The notes under the pieces are model-generated. The model was not told the DNA's origin. It made no database searches and saw only the letters and a list, made by a program, of their open reading frames with translations. Shown piece by piece: positions 1 through 7,559 of a stretch of 32,963 nt of DNA. The DNA is from Flavobacterium sp. GTDB lineage: Bacteria; Bacteroidota; Bacteroidia; Flavobacteriales; Flavobacteriaceae. The stretch lies in the NCBI GenBank assembly GCA_016787805.1, contig JAEUTY010000009.1, positions 1 to 32,963 on the forward strand. Reading direction: 5' to 3'. Made by a program: the position numbers and the translations under genes. The stretch's first letter is position 1, and each line of letters opens with the position of its first letter.

Positions 1-44
1 TAACTAGTAAATATCACCAAATATATATAACTTTTTTGTTTTTT

Positions 45-1796
45 TTATTCTTCGAGCTTTTTAGTCTTGTTTAGATCTACTAAGCGATCTAATGGGCTCT
101 GGATTTTATCAACGGCAGACTTTGTTAAGTGAGTGTAGATGGTGGTGGTTTTAATACTCGAGTGACCTAAAAATTGTTGGATGTAACGAATATCCGTTCC
201 GTTTTCTAATAAATGGGTGGCAAAACTATGTCGCAACGTGTGAACGGAGGCTTTTTTCATTAAACCAGATTTCTTTAATGCATCTCGCATGACTTGCTGA
301 ACACTAGTTGTGCTATAAGGTTCTCCCGCAAATTGTCCTTCAAAAACATAGTGCTTGCCATTGTACAATTGACGGTAGATTTCCAATGATTGAATGATAG
401 AAAAAGGTAGCATGACCATACGATCTTTCTTTCCTTTGGCGTTTTTGATGTGTATTTTGTATTCTGAAAATAAAATGTCATTCCACTTTAATTGTACAAT
501 TTCACTTACTCGTAATCCAGCGCCGTAACCTATTAATAATAACAGTTTGTGCTTCGGATTATCTACTGCCTTAAAAATACTTAAACATTCTTCCATGGTC
601 AAAACACTTGGTAATTTTTTCTCTTTCTTTGGACGTGGAAGTCGAATTTCAAATTCCTTGTTGGCTAAAACTTGTTTGTAGTAAAATAAAATGGCATTGA
701 CCATGCAATGACCCGAATTTGCCGAAAGGCCACGTTCCATTAATGAAGCAAGGTATTTTTTGACTTCTTTATTGGAAATACCTTCTGGATTTTTGTATTC
801 AAAATGGCGCAAGAATTGTGCAAATGCTCCACAATAAGTTCGCAAAGTTGATGTACTGTAATTTAATGCCAAAAGTGTATCGACAAGATCTGTCATGTAC
901 TCGCGTGCTACTTCTGGAATTTGACTCAAAATGGAATCTTTGGCTTTTGTGATTTCAATTTGTTTTCGATTAGGCAAATGTTTTCTCTGTAAGTAATCTT
1001 TTGGAAGACTATTTTCAATTATGACTTCTAACGATTCCATATGCAACTGAATATTTTCATATACTAAAGGTGCTGCTGGCAAAAGATAGCAATTGTTGAT
1101 GGTGCTATATTTTGACATGGCAAAACGCTTGATTTTTTCATGAATGGCCACAACTTTAGGAACATGAATTTGCATCCAAGCTTCATTTTCTTTGTGAGGA
1201 AGAATGGTGATTTTTGCCCCTCGAAATGTTTCATCTTTACTAATGAAGTCATCACCAAAGAAGTTGGGTTTTTGTAATGCGGCTTCTACTTGTTCTTTTA
1301 CTTTAGGAATTCGAGTTGCCATATAACATTTGTAACTACTATTCCAATGAACGCCTTTTATGGCTAATAATTTTTTTACGATGATTTCATTATAATTCAT
1401 CTTAAAAACCCAATATTTTCCAATACTGTTTTCTAATTGTAATCGCAATTTGGAATCAAGCGGAGAAAGTTCCGATTTATGTTCAGGGTTGCTCAATACT
1501 GGGCCTAACTGAAATTCGCTTTTGGCTATGGATGGAAGGTCACGGCTTTGATTGCCGGCCATCTGTTGCGATTCATTATTCTCTGAATGAACGGGATTTT
1601 CTATAATAATAGTTGAAAATCGCTCTTTTAGTTGTTGGTAAGATTGAACATCGTAACTAATATACCAACATTTGTGAGTAGCACTGTATTTTGCTCCAAT
1701 TTCTTTTAATGTTGTGGCAACTTCAACATTGTACTTAAAAAAAATCCCGATAACAAAGGCTTCTCGGTGCCATAATTTCTTGATACTAATAGACAT
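45..1796 (-). CDS. Tyrosine recombinase with three HARP-like N-terminal modules
   Basis: This 583-residue protein is a site-specific recombinase of the tyrosine family. The C-terminal half, about residues 295-575, has a SAM-like core-binding region and then a full catalytic set: R429 in GLRVSE, K454 in the KGKKDR hairpin, H519 and R522 in HTLRH, H545 in LGHSS and nucleophile Y554 in IYTHL. The ending QSPLDRL resembles the end of integron integrases, but the IntI-specific insertion between the lysine hairpin and HTLRH is absent. XerC/D-type enzymes are about 300 residues, so the first 290 residues are extra. They hold three similar units near residues 5-63, 123-175 and 194-256, each centred on a K/H-Y/W-S-x4-C-W/Y motif and resembling by eye the HARP domain of SMARCAL1. 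Family assignment is firm; the N-terminal reading is inference. ATG start at 1796; no att site or tRNA was found beside it. Confidence 0.93.
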   Translation of the reverse strand: MSISIKKLWHREAFVIGIFFKYNVEVATTLKEIGAKYSATHKCWYISYDVQSYQQLKERFSTIIIENPVHSENNESQQMAGNQSRDLPSIAKSEFQLGPVLSNPEHKSELSPLDSKLRLQLENSIGKYWVFKMNYNEIIVKKLLAIKGVHWNSSYKCYMATRIPKVKEQVEAALQKPNFFGDDFISKDETFRGAKITILPHKENEAWMQIHVPKVVAIHEKIKRFAMSKYSTINNCYLLPAAPLVYENIQLHMESLEVIIENSLPKDYLQRKHLPNRKQIEITKAKDSILSQIPEVAREYMTDLVDTLLALNYSTSTLRTYCGAFAQFLRHFEYKNPEGISNKEVKKYLASLMERGLSANSGHCMVNAILFYYKQVLANKEFEIRLPRPKKEKKLPSVLTMEECLSIFKAVDNPKHKLLLLIGYGAGLRVSEIVQLKWNDILFSEYKIHIKNAKGKKDRMVMLPFSIIQSLEIYRQLYNGKHYVFEGQFAGEPYSTTSVQQVMRDALKKSGLMKKASVHTLRHSFATHLLENGTDIRYIQQFLGHSSIKTTTIYTHLTKSAVDKIQSPLDRLVDLNKTKKLEE

Positions 1797-1798
1797 AG

Positions 1799-1815
1799 GC
1801 GTATAAATGATACGC
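1799..1815. promoter_or_regulatory. Small palindrome abutting the recombinase start codon
   Basis: GCGTAT (1799-1804) and ATACGC (1810-1815) form a perfect 6-bp inverted repeat with a 5-base gap, two bases upstream of the recombinase ATG. It could be an operator half-site pair or a weak hairpin in the leader RNA. No experiment or known family links it to regulation, so this is only a positional inference. Confidence 0.3.
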
Positions 1816-1873
1816 TAATTTAGTAAAAAAAATTAATCAACCCAAACAAATGAAATGAAAAAGTTTTGTGGAA

Positions 1874-2077
1874 TTATGTTAATTTACTTTTTTTAACTGG
1901 TAATTTAACTTCCTCAAGTTTCTTAAGAGTTTCTTCAATAATTGGTTTATTTTCAACTGCTAAGCCAATTTGACCCTGGCAATTTTCACAAGTAAATTTT
2001 TCACCCATAAGCAATTGTCTTACATCAAATGTTATTTTGTTTTGGCAAATAGGACACTGTATTGATTGTTCATCCAT
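1874..2077 (-). CDS. Small zinc-ribbon protein
   Basis: This is a 67-residue protein with two CxxC knuckles, C8-P-I-C11 and C30-E-N-C33, separated by 18 residues, which is the layout of a single structural zinc ribbon. The C-terminal third is lysine- and glutamate-rich and predicted helical. There is no signal peptide or membrane segment, so it should be cytoplasmic. Similar short ribbons occur in many Bacteroidota as uncharacterised proteins; the zinc-binding call is well supported and the role is unknown. Its ATG at 2077 directly follows the hairpin and T-run at 2079-2120, so its message either starts just upstream with a structured leader or depends on read-through from the E1 gene. Confidence 0.8.
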   Translation of the reverse strand: MDEQSIQCPICQNKITFDVRQLLMGEKFTCENCQGQIGLAVENKPIIEETLKKLEEVKLPVKKSKLT

Positions 2078-2078
2078 A

Positions 2079-2120
2079 ATAAAAAAATAATAATGAGCCT
2101 TCAGTAGTAAAGGCTCATTA
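2079..2120 (-). terminator. Hairpin plus T-run after the E1 gene
   Basis: TAATGAGCCTT (2091-2101) pairs perfectly with AAGGCTCATTA (2110-2120) around an 8-base loop. On the minus strand the stem is followed by a T-rich run (2090 down to 2079), the form of an intrinsic terminator 46 bases past the E1 stop. It also sits inside the probable leader of the zinc-ribbon gene, so an attenuator-like role is possible. Confidence 0.7.
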
Positions 2121-2128
2121 CAAATATA
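2121..2128 (-). promoter_or_regulatory. Candidate -7 element for the zinc-ribbon gene
   Basis: The minus strand reads TATATTTG, matching the Bacteroidota -7 consensus TAnnTTTG, 44 bases upstream of the ATG. No good -33 TTG lies at the usual spacing. The predicted start of transcription would fall at the base of the hairpin at 2091-2120. Confidence 0.4.
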
Positions 2129-2165
2129 TGAATAATTCCAGAAAACCTAATTTTAAATCAATGAT

Positions 2166-4568
2166 TTAGTACAAGTTAGGGTATTTTGCAGGATTAACCT
2201 CACTCATAATAGCATATATTTTTTCAAAAATATCTTCTACCGAAGGTTTTGAAAAATAATCACCATCTGTTCCATAGGCTGGGCGATGCGATTGTGAAGC
2301 CAAGGTTTCTGGTTTACTGTCTAGATAGTGATAACCGTTTTGTTCGTCGATGATTTGCTGTAAAATGAATGCGCTTGCTCCTCCAGGAACGTCTTCATCA
2401 ATCACTAACAAACGATTGGTTTTGGCAATGCTTTTCGCGATGTCGTGATGAATATCAAAAGGTAAAAGCGATTGAACATCGATAATTTCACAATCAATTC
2501 CAATTTCTGCTAATTCTTTTGCTGCTTGTTCTACCAAGCGTAAAGTTGATCCGTACGAAACTAAAGTGATATCGTTTCCTTCTTTGATGGTTTCTACAAC
2601 ACCAATTGGTGTTTTGAATTCACCTAAGTTGGTAGGCATTTTTTCTTTCAAACGATAACCATTCAAACATTCTACAATTAAAGCAGGTTCGTCAGATGCT
2701 AATAATGTATTGTAAAAACCAGCGGCTTTGGTCATGTTTCTAGGAACCAAAACGTGAATTCCTCTCACAGCATTGATGATCATTCCCATTGGTGAACCCG
2801 AATGCCAAACGCCTTCCAAACGGTGACCGCGAGTTCTTATAATTAATGGTGCTTTTTGGCGACCGTGCGTGCGGTATTGTAAAGTTGCCAAATCATCGCT
2901 CATGATTTGTATAGCGTATAAAAGGTAATCCAAATACTGAATTTCGGCAATTGGACGCAATCCGCGCATTGCCATTCCGATTCCTTGTCCGAGAATTGTT
3001 GCTTCACGAATTCCAGCATCAGCTACGCGCAATTCGCCGTATTTTTCTTGCATTCCTTCCAAACCTTGATTCACATCACCAATGTTTCCCGAATCTTCTC
3101 CAAAAATTAAAGCTTCTGGATATTTGGAGAAAATAGCATCAAAGTTATCACGTAAAACCAAACGAGCATCAACGATTTCTGAAGTATCACTATAAATTGG
3201 AGCCACTTCTTTAGTATTCAATACGTTTTTGTCTGACTGAGAGAACAAATGCGAACTGAATTTAGGTTGAATTTTAGCAATATAATTCGTAATCCATTGA
3301 CTGATTTGACTTTGACAAGATTCGTTAATCACCAAACGCAATACTTTACGAGCTGTAGTTATAATGTCTTTGCGAATTGGTTCTTTAATTGATTCTAATT
3401 CGGAGATGTATTTGTCAATAAAGACTTTATTTACACTAGAAGCCGTAGCATTTTTCAATAAAGAAACCAACTCTGTTTGTTCCTCTTTTAATGGTTGTAC
3501 AAAAGCGTTCCATGCATTTTTTTTACCTTCAAGAACCTCTTTTTTCGATTCGTTTTCAATTTCATCCAATTCTTCTGGTGAAGCCAAATTGTTTGCAATT
3601 AACCAATTACGCATTTGAGCAATACAATCAAATTCGGCTTCCCAAGCCAAACGTTCGGCATTTTTATAGCGTTCGTGCGAACCCGAAGTTGAGTGTCCTT
3701 GCGGTTGTGTTAGCTCTTGCACGTGAATTAAAACCGGAACGTGTTGTTCGCGAGCAATTTCAGCAGCTCTTTGATAGGTTTCTACTAATGCTGGATAATC
3801 CCAACCTTTGACACGTAAAATTTCGTAACCATTATTTTCTTCATCGCGTTGGAAACCTTTTAAAATTTCAGAGATATTTTCTTTGGTGGTTTGGTAGCGA
3901 GCGTGAACCGAAATTCCGTATTCGTCATCCCAAACACTCATCACCATTGGTACTTGTAAAACGCCTGCCGCATTGATGGTTTCAAAGAATAAACCTTCTG
4001 AAGTGGAAGCGTTTCCTATAGTTCCCCAAGCAATTTCATTTCCGTTTTCGGAGAAATTCGTTTGATTGATACCCGAAACATTTCTGTAGATTTTTGAAGC
4101 TTGAGCCAAACCTAATAAACGAGGCATTTGCCCAGCAGTAGGAGAGATGTCGGCACTAGAATTTTTCTGTTTGGTTAAATTGTTCCAATTTCCATTTTCG
4201 TCAAGCGAATGCGTAGCAAAATGTCCGCCCATTTGACGCCCAGCGCTCATTGGATCGTAATTCAAATCAGTATGACCGTATAATCCTGCAAAGAATTGTT
4301 CGACTGTCATGGCTCCAATTGCCATCATGAATGTTTGATCGCGGTAATAACCCGAACGGAAATCGCCATTTTTGAAAGCTTTCGCTAAAGCCAATTGCGG
4401 CACTTCTTTTCCGTCACCGAAAATACCAAATTTAGCTTTACCAGTCAGTACTTCGCGTCTTCCAAGTAAACTACATTCACGACTTACTGTAGCAATTTTA
4501 TAATCGTTTAAGACTTCTTTTTTGAAATCGTCAAAGGTAATTTCTACTTTATTTACTGATTCAATCAT
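2166..4568 (-). CDS. 2-oxoacid dehydrogenase E1, fused alpha and beta chains
   Basis: This 800-residue cytoplasmic enzyme carries the thiamine-diphosphate-dependent E1 reaction of a branched-chain or related 2-oxoacid dehydrogenase complex, decarboxylating the oxo-acid and passing the acyl group to E2 lipoyl domains. Residues 1 to about 400 are the alpha (dehydrogenase E1) part; about 460-790 are the beta (transketolase-like) part, with FGED near 490 and the REATILGQGIGMA and RTRGH segments. Single-chain alpha/beta E1 is common in Bacteroidota, while other bacteria usually use two genes. The ThDP/Mg motif, normally GDG...NN, reads G185-N-A...E191-G...D214-D215-E-Y-G: the two metal-ligand positions carry Asn and Asp in exchanged order. 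Neither E2 nor E3 is nearby, so the substrate cannot be told from context. ATG start at 4568, behind a TAnnTTTG element. Confidence 0.9.
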   Translation of the reverse strand: MIESVNKVEITFDDFKKEVLNDYKIATVSRECSLLGRREVLTGKAKFGIFGDGKEVPQLALAKAFKNGDFRSGYYRDQTFMMAIGAMTVEQFFAGLYGHTDLNYDPMSAGRQMGGHFATHSLDENGNWNNLTKQKNSSADISPTAGQMPRLLGLAQASKIYRNVSGINQTNFSENGNEIAWGTIGNASTSEGLFFETINAAGVLQVPMVMSVWDDEYGISVHARYQTTKENISEILKGFQRDEENNGYEILRVKGWDYPALVETYQRAAEIAREQHVPVLIHVQELTQPQGHSTSGSHERYKNAERLAWEAEFDCIAQMRNWLIANNLASPEELDEIENESKKEVLEGKKNAWNAFVQPLKEEQTELVSLLKNATASSVNKVFIDKYISELESIKEPIRKDIITTARKVLRLVINESCQSQISQWITNYIAKIQPKFSSHLFSQSDKNVLNTKEVAPIYSDTSEIVDARLVLRDNFDAIFSKYPEALIFGEDSGNIGDVNQGLEGMQEKYGELRVADAGIREATILGQGIGMAMRGLRPIAEIQYLDYLLYAIQIMSDDLATLQYRTHGRQKAPLIIRTRGHRLEGVWHSGSPMGMIINAVRGIHVLVPRNMTKAAGFYNTLLASDEPALIVECLNGYRLKEKMPTNLGEFKTPIGVVETIKEGNDITLVSYGSTLRLVEQAAKELAEIGIDCEIIDVQSLLPFDIHHDIAKSIAKTNRLLVIDEDVPGGASAFILQQIIDEQNGYHYLDSKPETLASQSHRPAYGTDGDYFSKPSVEDIFEKIYAIMSEVNPAKYPNLY

Positions 4569-4593
4569 AGTGCAACGGAATTTCTTTAAAAAA

Positions 4594-4601
4594 CAAATTT
4601 A
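4594..4601 (-). promoter_or_regulatory. Candidate -7 element for the E1 gene
   Basis: The minus strand reads TAAATTTG, 25 bases upstream of the E1 ATG, and fits TAnnTTTG. A TTG on the minus strand at 4618-4616 lies 14 bases further upstream, closer than the usual 19-21. The surrounding 186-base gap (4569-4754) holds no other gene that I can support. Confidence 0.45.
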
Positions 4602-4754
4602 AGGAAAAAGTTGTACAATTTGACTTTTTGACGAAAAAATATAATTCAATTTTCAACAATAAAATAGTGTATATTTGAATTATAATTATGAAATATGAAA
4701 TTATAAAAGCGAATTACAGATAATAATTCAACAAAAGACAAGTGAAAAATGATA

Positions 4755-7559
4755 TTAAAACCATTTTCGAGTAAATAAACTAATCACCGTATTTGTGCTA
4801 ACGGTGGCAATGAATCGAATTTTTTCAGTGTAATGCGGTTGCGAAATTTCCCATCCATTATTCGAATAAACAGGTAAATACAATTCAAAGTAATCAGTGA
4901 CCAAGTTCAAACGAATGCCTGAATCGTATACAAAACGCTCTTTGGAACCTTTATCTTTAATAAAACCTACATCGCCATAGGCCTCAATCCAGTTCCATAA
5001 TGTATAACTTGTGTTGGTTGTAGCAATCCAATCTCCAGCAAAGGCATCTTTTAATTTTGACTTGAAACCACCTTCTGCAATAATGTATTGTTGACTGAGC
5101 AAACCAGTGCTTTCCGATCGTCCTAAGTAATTGTAGTCAAACAAATAATCAGTTGGTCGATCGAGTGCAAAATCAAAATAATCAGAATCGGAATTGTTGT
5201 ATATGAACTTTCCTAAATACGTTCGAATACTAAACAAACGATTATCGTCAAACAAACGACGGAAACTAATTTCACCAGCCAATTTGCCAAATTTACTAGC
5301 CAGTTGTAAATCACCTGCAAAAGCAAAATGTTTGGTGATTTCGGTTTTCACATTTACATAACGCGCGTTAAAAACTGAGTATTTGCCTTCAAAATCAGAG
5401 TTAACTAAATCACTTTTTTCGCGATTCACATAAATGTTTCTGAAATTGATTGATTGCTTGTGATTGTCGCGGTAATCGTATTCGCGTAAGCGTAAATTGA
5501 TTGAAGTATTGATTCTGTGGTAACTTGCATCAGGTGCGTAGTGGAAGTAATCGGTGCTGATTCCGTAGCGAATATTGAACAAGTTGCTATTTCTTCGAAA
5601 TTGATTCACTGCAAAAGCAAAACTTCCGGTCAGCGATTTGGATTTGGTTGAATAAGAAGGATTGATGTCATAATTAATTGGACGATCAAGTATCGTTTTA
5701 TTGAAAAAACGCATGCCAGGAATCAAACCATCATAGTAGTTGTATTCGATACTTGGCACGTAAATAATTTGATTATAAAAAGGATCTTCTAAGTCTTTTA
5801 AAAAGATAAATTTAATAGGTTTGTTCGTTAATGAAAAAGGTTTCAACGACTTCCAATTGTTGCGTTGATTGAATTCGGGAACTTCATTTTTGTAATTGAT
5901 GACAATTTTATCCGCATCTTTTCGGCCAAAAGTGTAAATGCTGTCTTCTTTCACTTCAGTAATCCATTCTTTGAAAACCACTTGTTTCTTTTTAACGCCA
6001 TAAATCGGAATAGGAACAAACGTGTCGGTTCGGTTTTTGAGTTTGAACGAAACTTTGTCATCGGTTTTGGTCACTTCATCAAACTTATAATCAATGATTT
6101 CTCTTGAATCGATAATGATATTAAAAAACCAATTGATGTCTTTGTCGGTGTGCTTTTTGAGTAGTTCTTGTAATTGCAAATCGTCGGTTTGTTGTTGGTT
6201 GGCAAGTACAATAAATTCGTTGATGGCTTTATCTAAATTGTCACTTCCAATAAATTCAGATAAATATTTGAAACTCAATCCGGCGCGGTATTTGGAAGCT
6301 ATTTTTTCGTTAAAACGAATCAAAGTATTCTTCGGATCACCCAAAGGTTGGTCGAGGTTTTTTCGTGCCATCAGCATATAGAAATAGCTGTATTGACCGT
6401 TAAAATCGAGTGAAACTAAGTTGTAACCGCGTAATATTTTCCATTTTGAAATGTTCCCCATCATTTTAGCTTCGGGATAATTTTCGTCAATGTATTGCAT
6501 CATATAATAAATCTGAATCGCATCAAAAACCCAATTGTCTTTGCGTTGATCGAGGTACAATGAGTTTTTAAGGTAATTGTTTAAATACGTTTTGAGAAAC
6601 TTCAATTCAAAAATAAAATCATCGGGAAACGGACTAATAAAAGCAGGCAATTGGTTCAAACCATAAAACGGATTTTGCTCGTAATCGACTTGAGAAACCG
6701 TGATATTTTGAATGGAAGGTTTACCTAATTTTTCAGCAACATAATGCACAATTTTATCAATGATAATGGCTTTTTTGATGTCGTTGAGCTTGTAATCTTG
6801 TAAGTTGGATGCAACCGAAATAATATCGTTTTTGTAAGTAGCAAACGTTGTTTTTTTCTCTAAATAGAAAGCGTATTGCAAAATATTTTTTCCTGAATAA
6901 ATATAACTTGAATCGACTTTGTTTTGCAGTACCAAATCCGAAGTTAATTCGAAGCCATTGGGAACATTGATTTCGATATCCAAATTAGTTATTCCATTTG
7001 CAATATCGTCAATGTTTAAGTTTTCGTATTGAACAAATTTGCGGTTTTCATAACGAGCTGGAGTTAAAAAACAATTTTTCAAAACCATTTCATTATCAGA
7101 GTTATAGCCATAACGAGTGAAACGATCACTTGGAATCTTAAGCGAGTAAGTGAGCGTAAAAATTGCCTTTTCGCCAGGTGCAATTTTATCTTTCAAATGC
7201 AGTTCAATCACATCCGGATGTTCGTCAAAACGACACCAACTCAACATGAATTTTTTGGCATCTAATACCGTAACATTGTTAGTCGAACCGCGTTCTTTTT
7301 CGGAAGCCAAATGAAAACTGCGCACAAATTCGTCGGAAAAACGTTTGCCCAAAGGTGTATTTTTGTTGGAATACGCATTGTTCCAATCGTTCAAAAGGAT
7401 ATGACTAATGGTATCGTTGGTCGTGTTGTTGAAAGTCAATTCTTGGTACACATTCAATACCTTGTTTTCGGCATCAACATTCACGATCAATTTGGAATGA
7501 TGTTGTGCCATAATGCCCCATTGGCTGAACAAAAACAATACTATAGCAATTTTTTTCAA
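4755..7559 (-). CDS. Exported M1-peptidase-like domain fused to an outer-membrane beta-barrel
   Basis: This 934-residue protein begins with a signal peptide (MKKIAIVLFLFSQWGIMAQ, cut near residue 19). Residues about 20-560 have the layout of M1 gluzincin aminopeptidases: an N-terminal beta domain, then a helical domain. No HExxH occurs anywhere. The matching stretch reads FELKFLKTYL (327-336), and the third-ligand segment reads WVFDAIQIYY (353-362) instead of WxxEGxA, so zinc ligands are missing and peptidase activity is unlikely. From about residue 590 onward the sequence alternates aromatic and polar residues in short strands and ends in R-K-W-F, with the C-terminal Phe typical of an outer-membrane beta-barrel. 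The start is a TTG at 7559 overlapping the TGA of the upstream SGNH-like gene (TTGA); starting there gives a complete signal peptide, while the next ATG (codon 17) would destroy it. Third gene of the MBOAT operon. Confidence 0.8.
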   Translation of the reverse strand: MKKIAIVLFLFSQWGIMAQHHSKLIVNVDAENKVLNVYQELTFNNTTNDTISHILLNDWNNAYSNKNTPLGKRFSDEFVRSFHLASEKERGSTNNVTVLDAKKFMLSWCRFDEHPDVIELHLKDKIAPGEKAIFTLTYSLKIPSDRFTRYGYNSDNEMVLKNCFLTPARYENRKFVQYENLNIDDIANGITNLDIEINVPNGFELTSDLVLQNKVDSSYIYSGKNILQYAFYLEKKTTFATYKNDIISVASNLQDYKLNDIKKAIIIDKIVHYVAEKLGKPSIQNITVSQVDYEQNPFYGLNQLPAFISPFPDDFIFELKFLKTYLNNYLKNSLYLDQRKDNWVFDAIQIYYMMQYIDENYPEAKMMGNISKWKILRGYNLVSLDFNGQYSYFYMLMARKNLDQPLGDPKNTLIRFNEKIASKYRAGLSFKYLSEFIGSDNLDKAINEFIVLANQQQTDDLQLQELLKKHTDKDINWFFNIIIDSREIIDYKFDEVTKTDDKVSFKLKNRTDTFVPIPIYGVKKKQVVFKEWITEVKEDSIYTFGRKDADKIVINYKNEVPEFNQRNNWKSLKPFSLTNKPIKFIFLKDLEDPFYNQIIYVPSIEYNYYDGLIPGMRFFNKTILDRPINYDINPSYSTKSKSLTGSFAFAVNQFRRNSNLFNIRYGISTDYFHYAPDASYHRINTSINLRLREYDYRDNHKQSINFRNIYVNREKSDLVNSDFEGKYSVFNARYVNVKTEITKHFAFAGDLQLASKFGKLAGEISFRRLFDDNRLFSIRTYLGKFIYNNSDSDYFDFALDRPTDYLFDYNYLGRSESTGLLSQQYIIAEGGFKSKLKDAFAGDWIATTNTSYTLWNWIEAYGDVGFIKDKGSKERFVYDSGIRLNLVTDYFELYLPVYSNNGWEISQPHYTEKIRFIATVSTNTVISLFTRKWF

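Noticed and set aside
1-1900. Integrated element bounded by the recombinase
   Set aside because: No tRNA, direct att repeats, phage or conjugation genes are visible, and the neighbouring genes are ordinary chromosomal ones; the left side lies outside the window.
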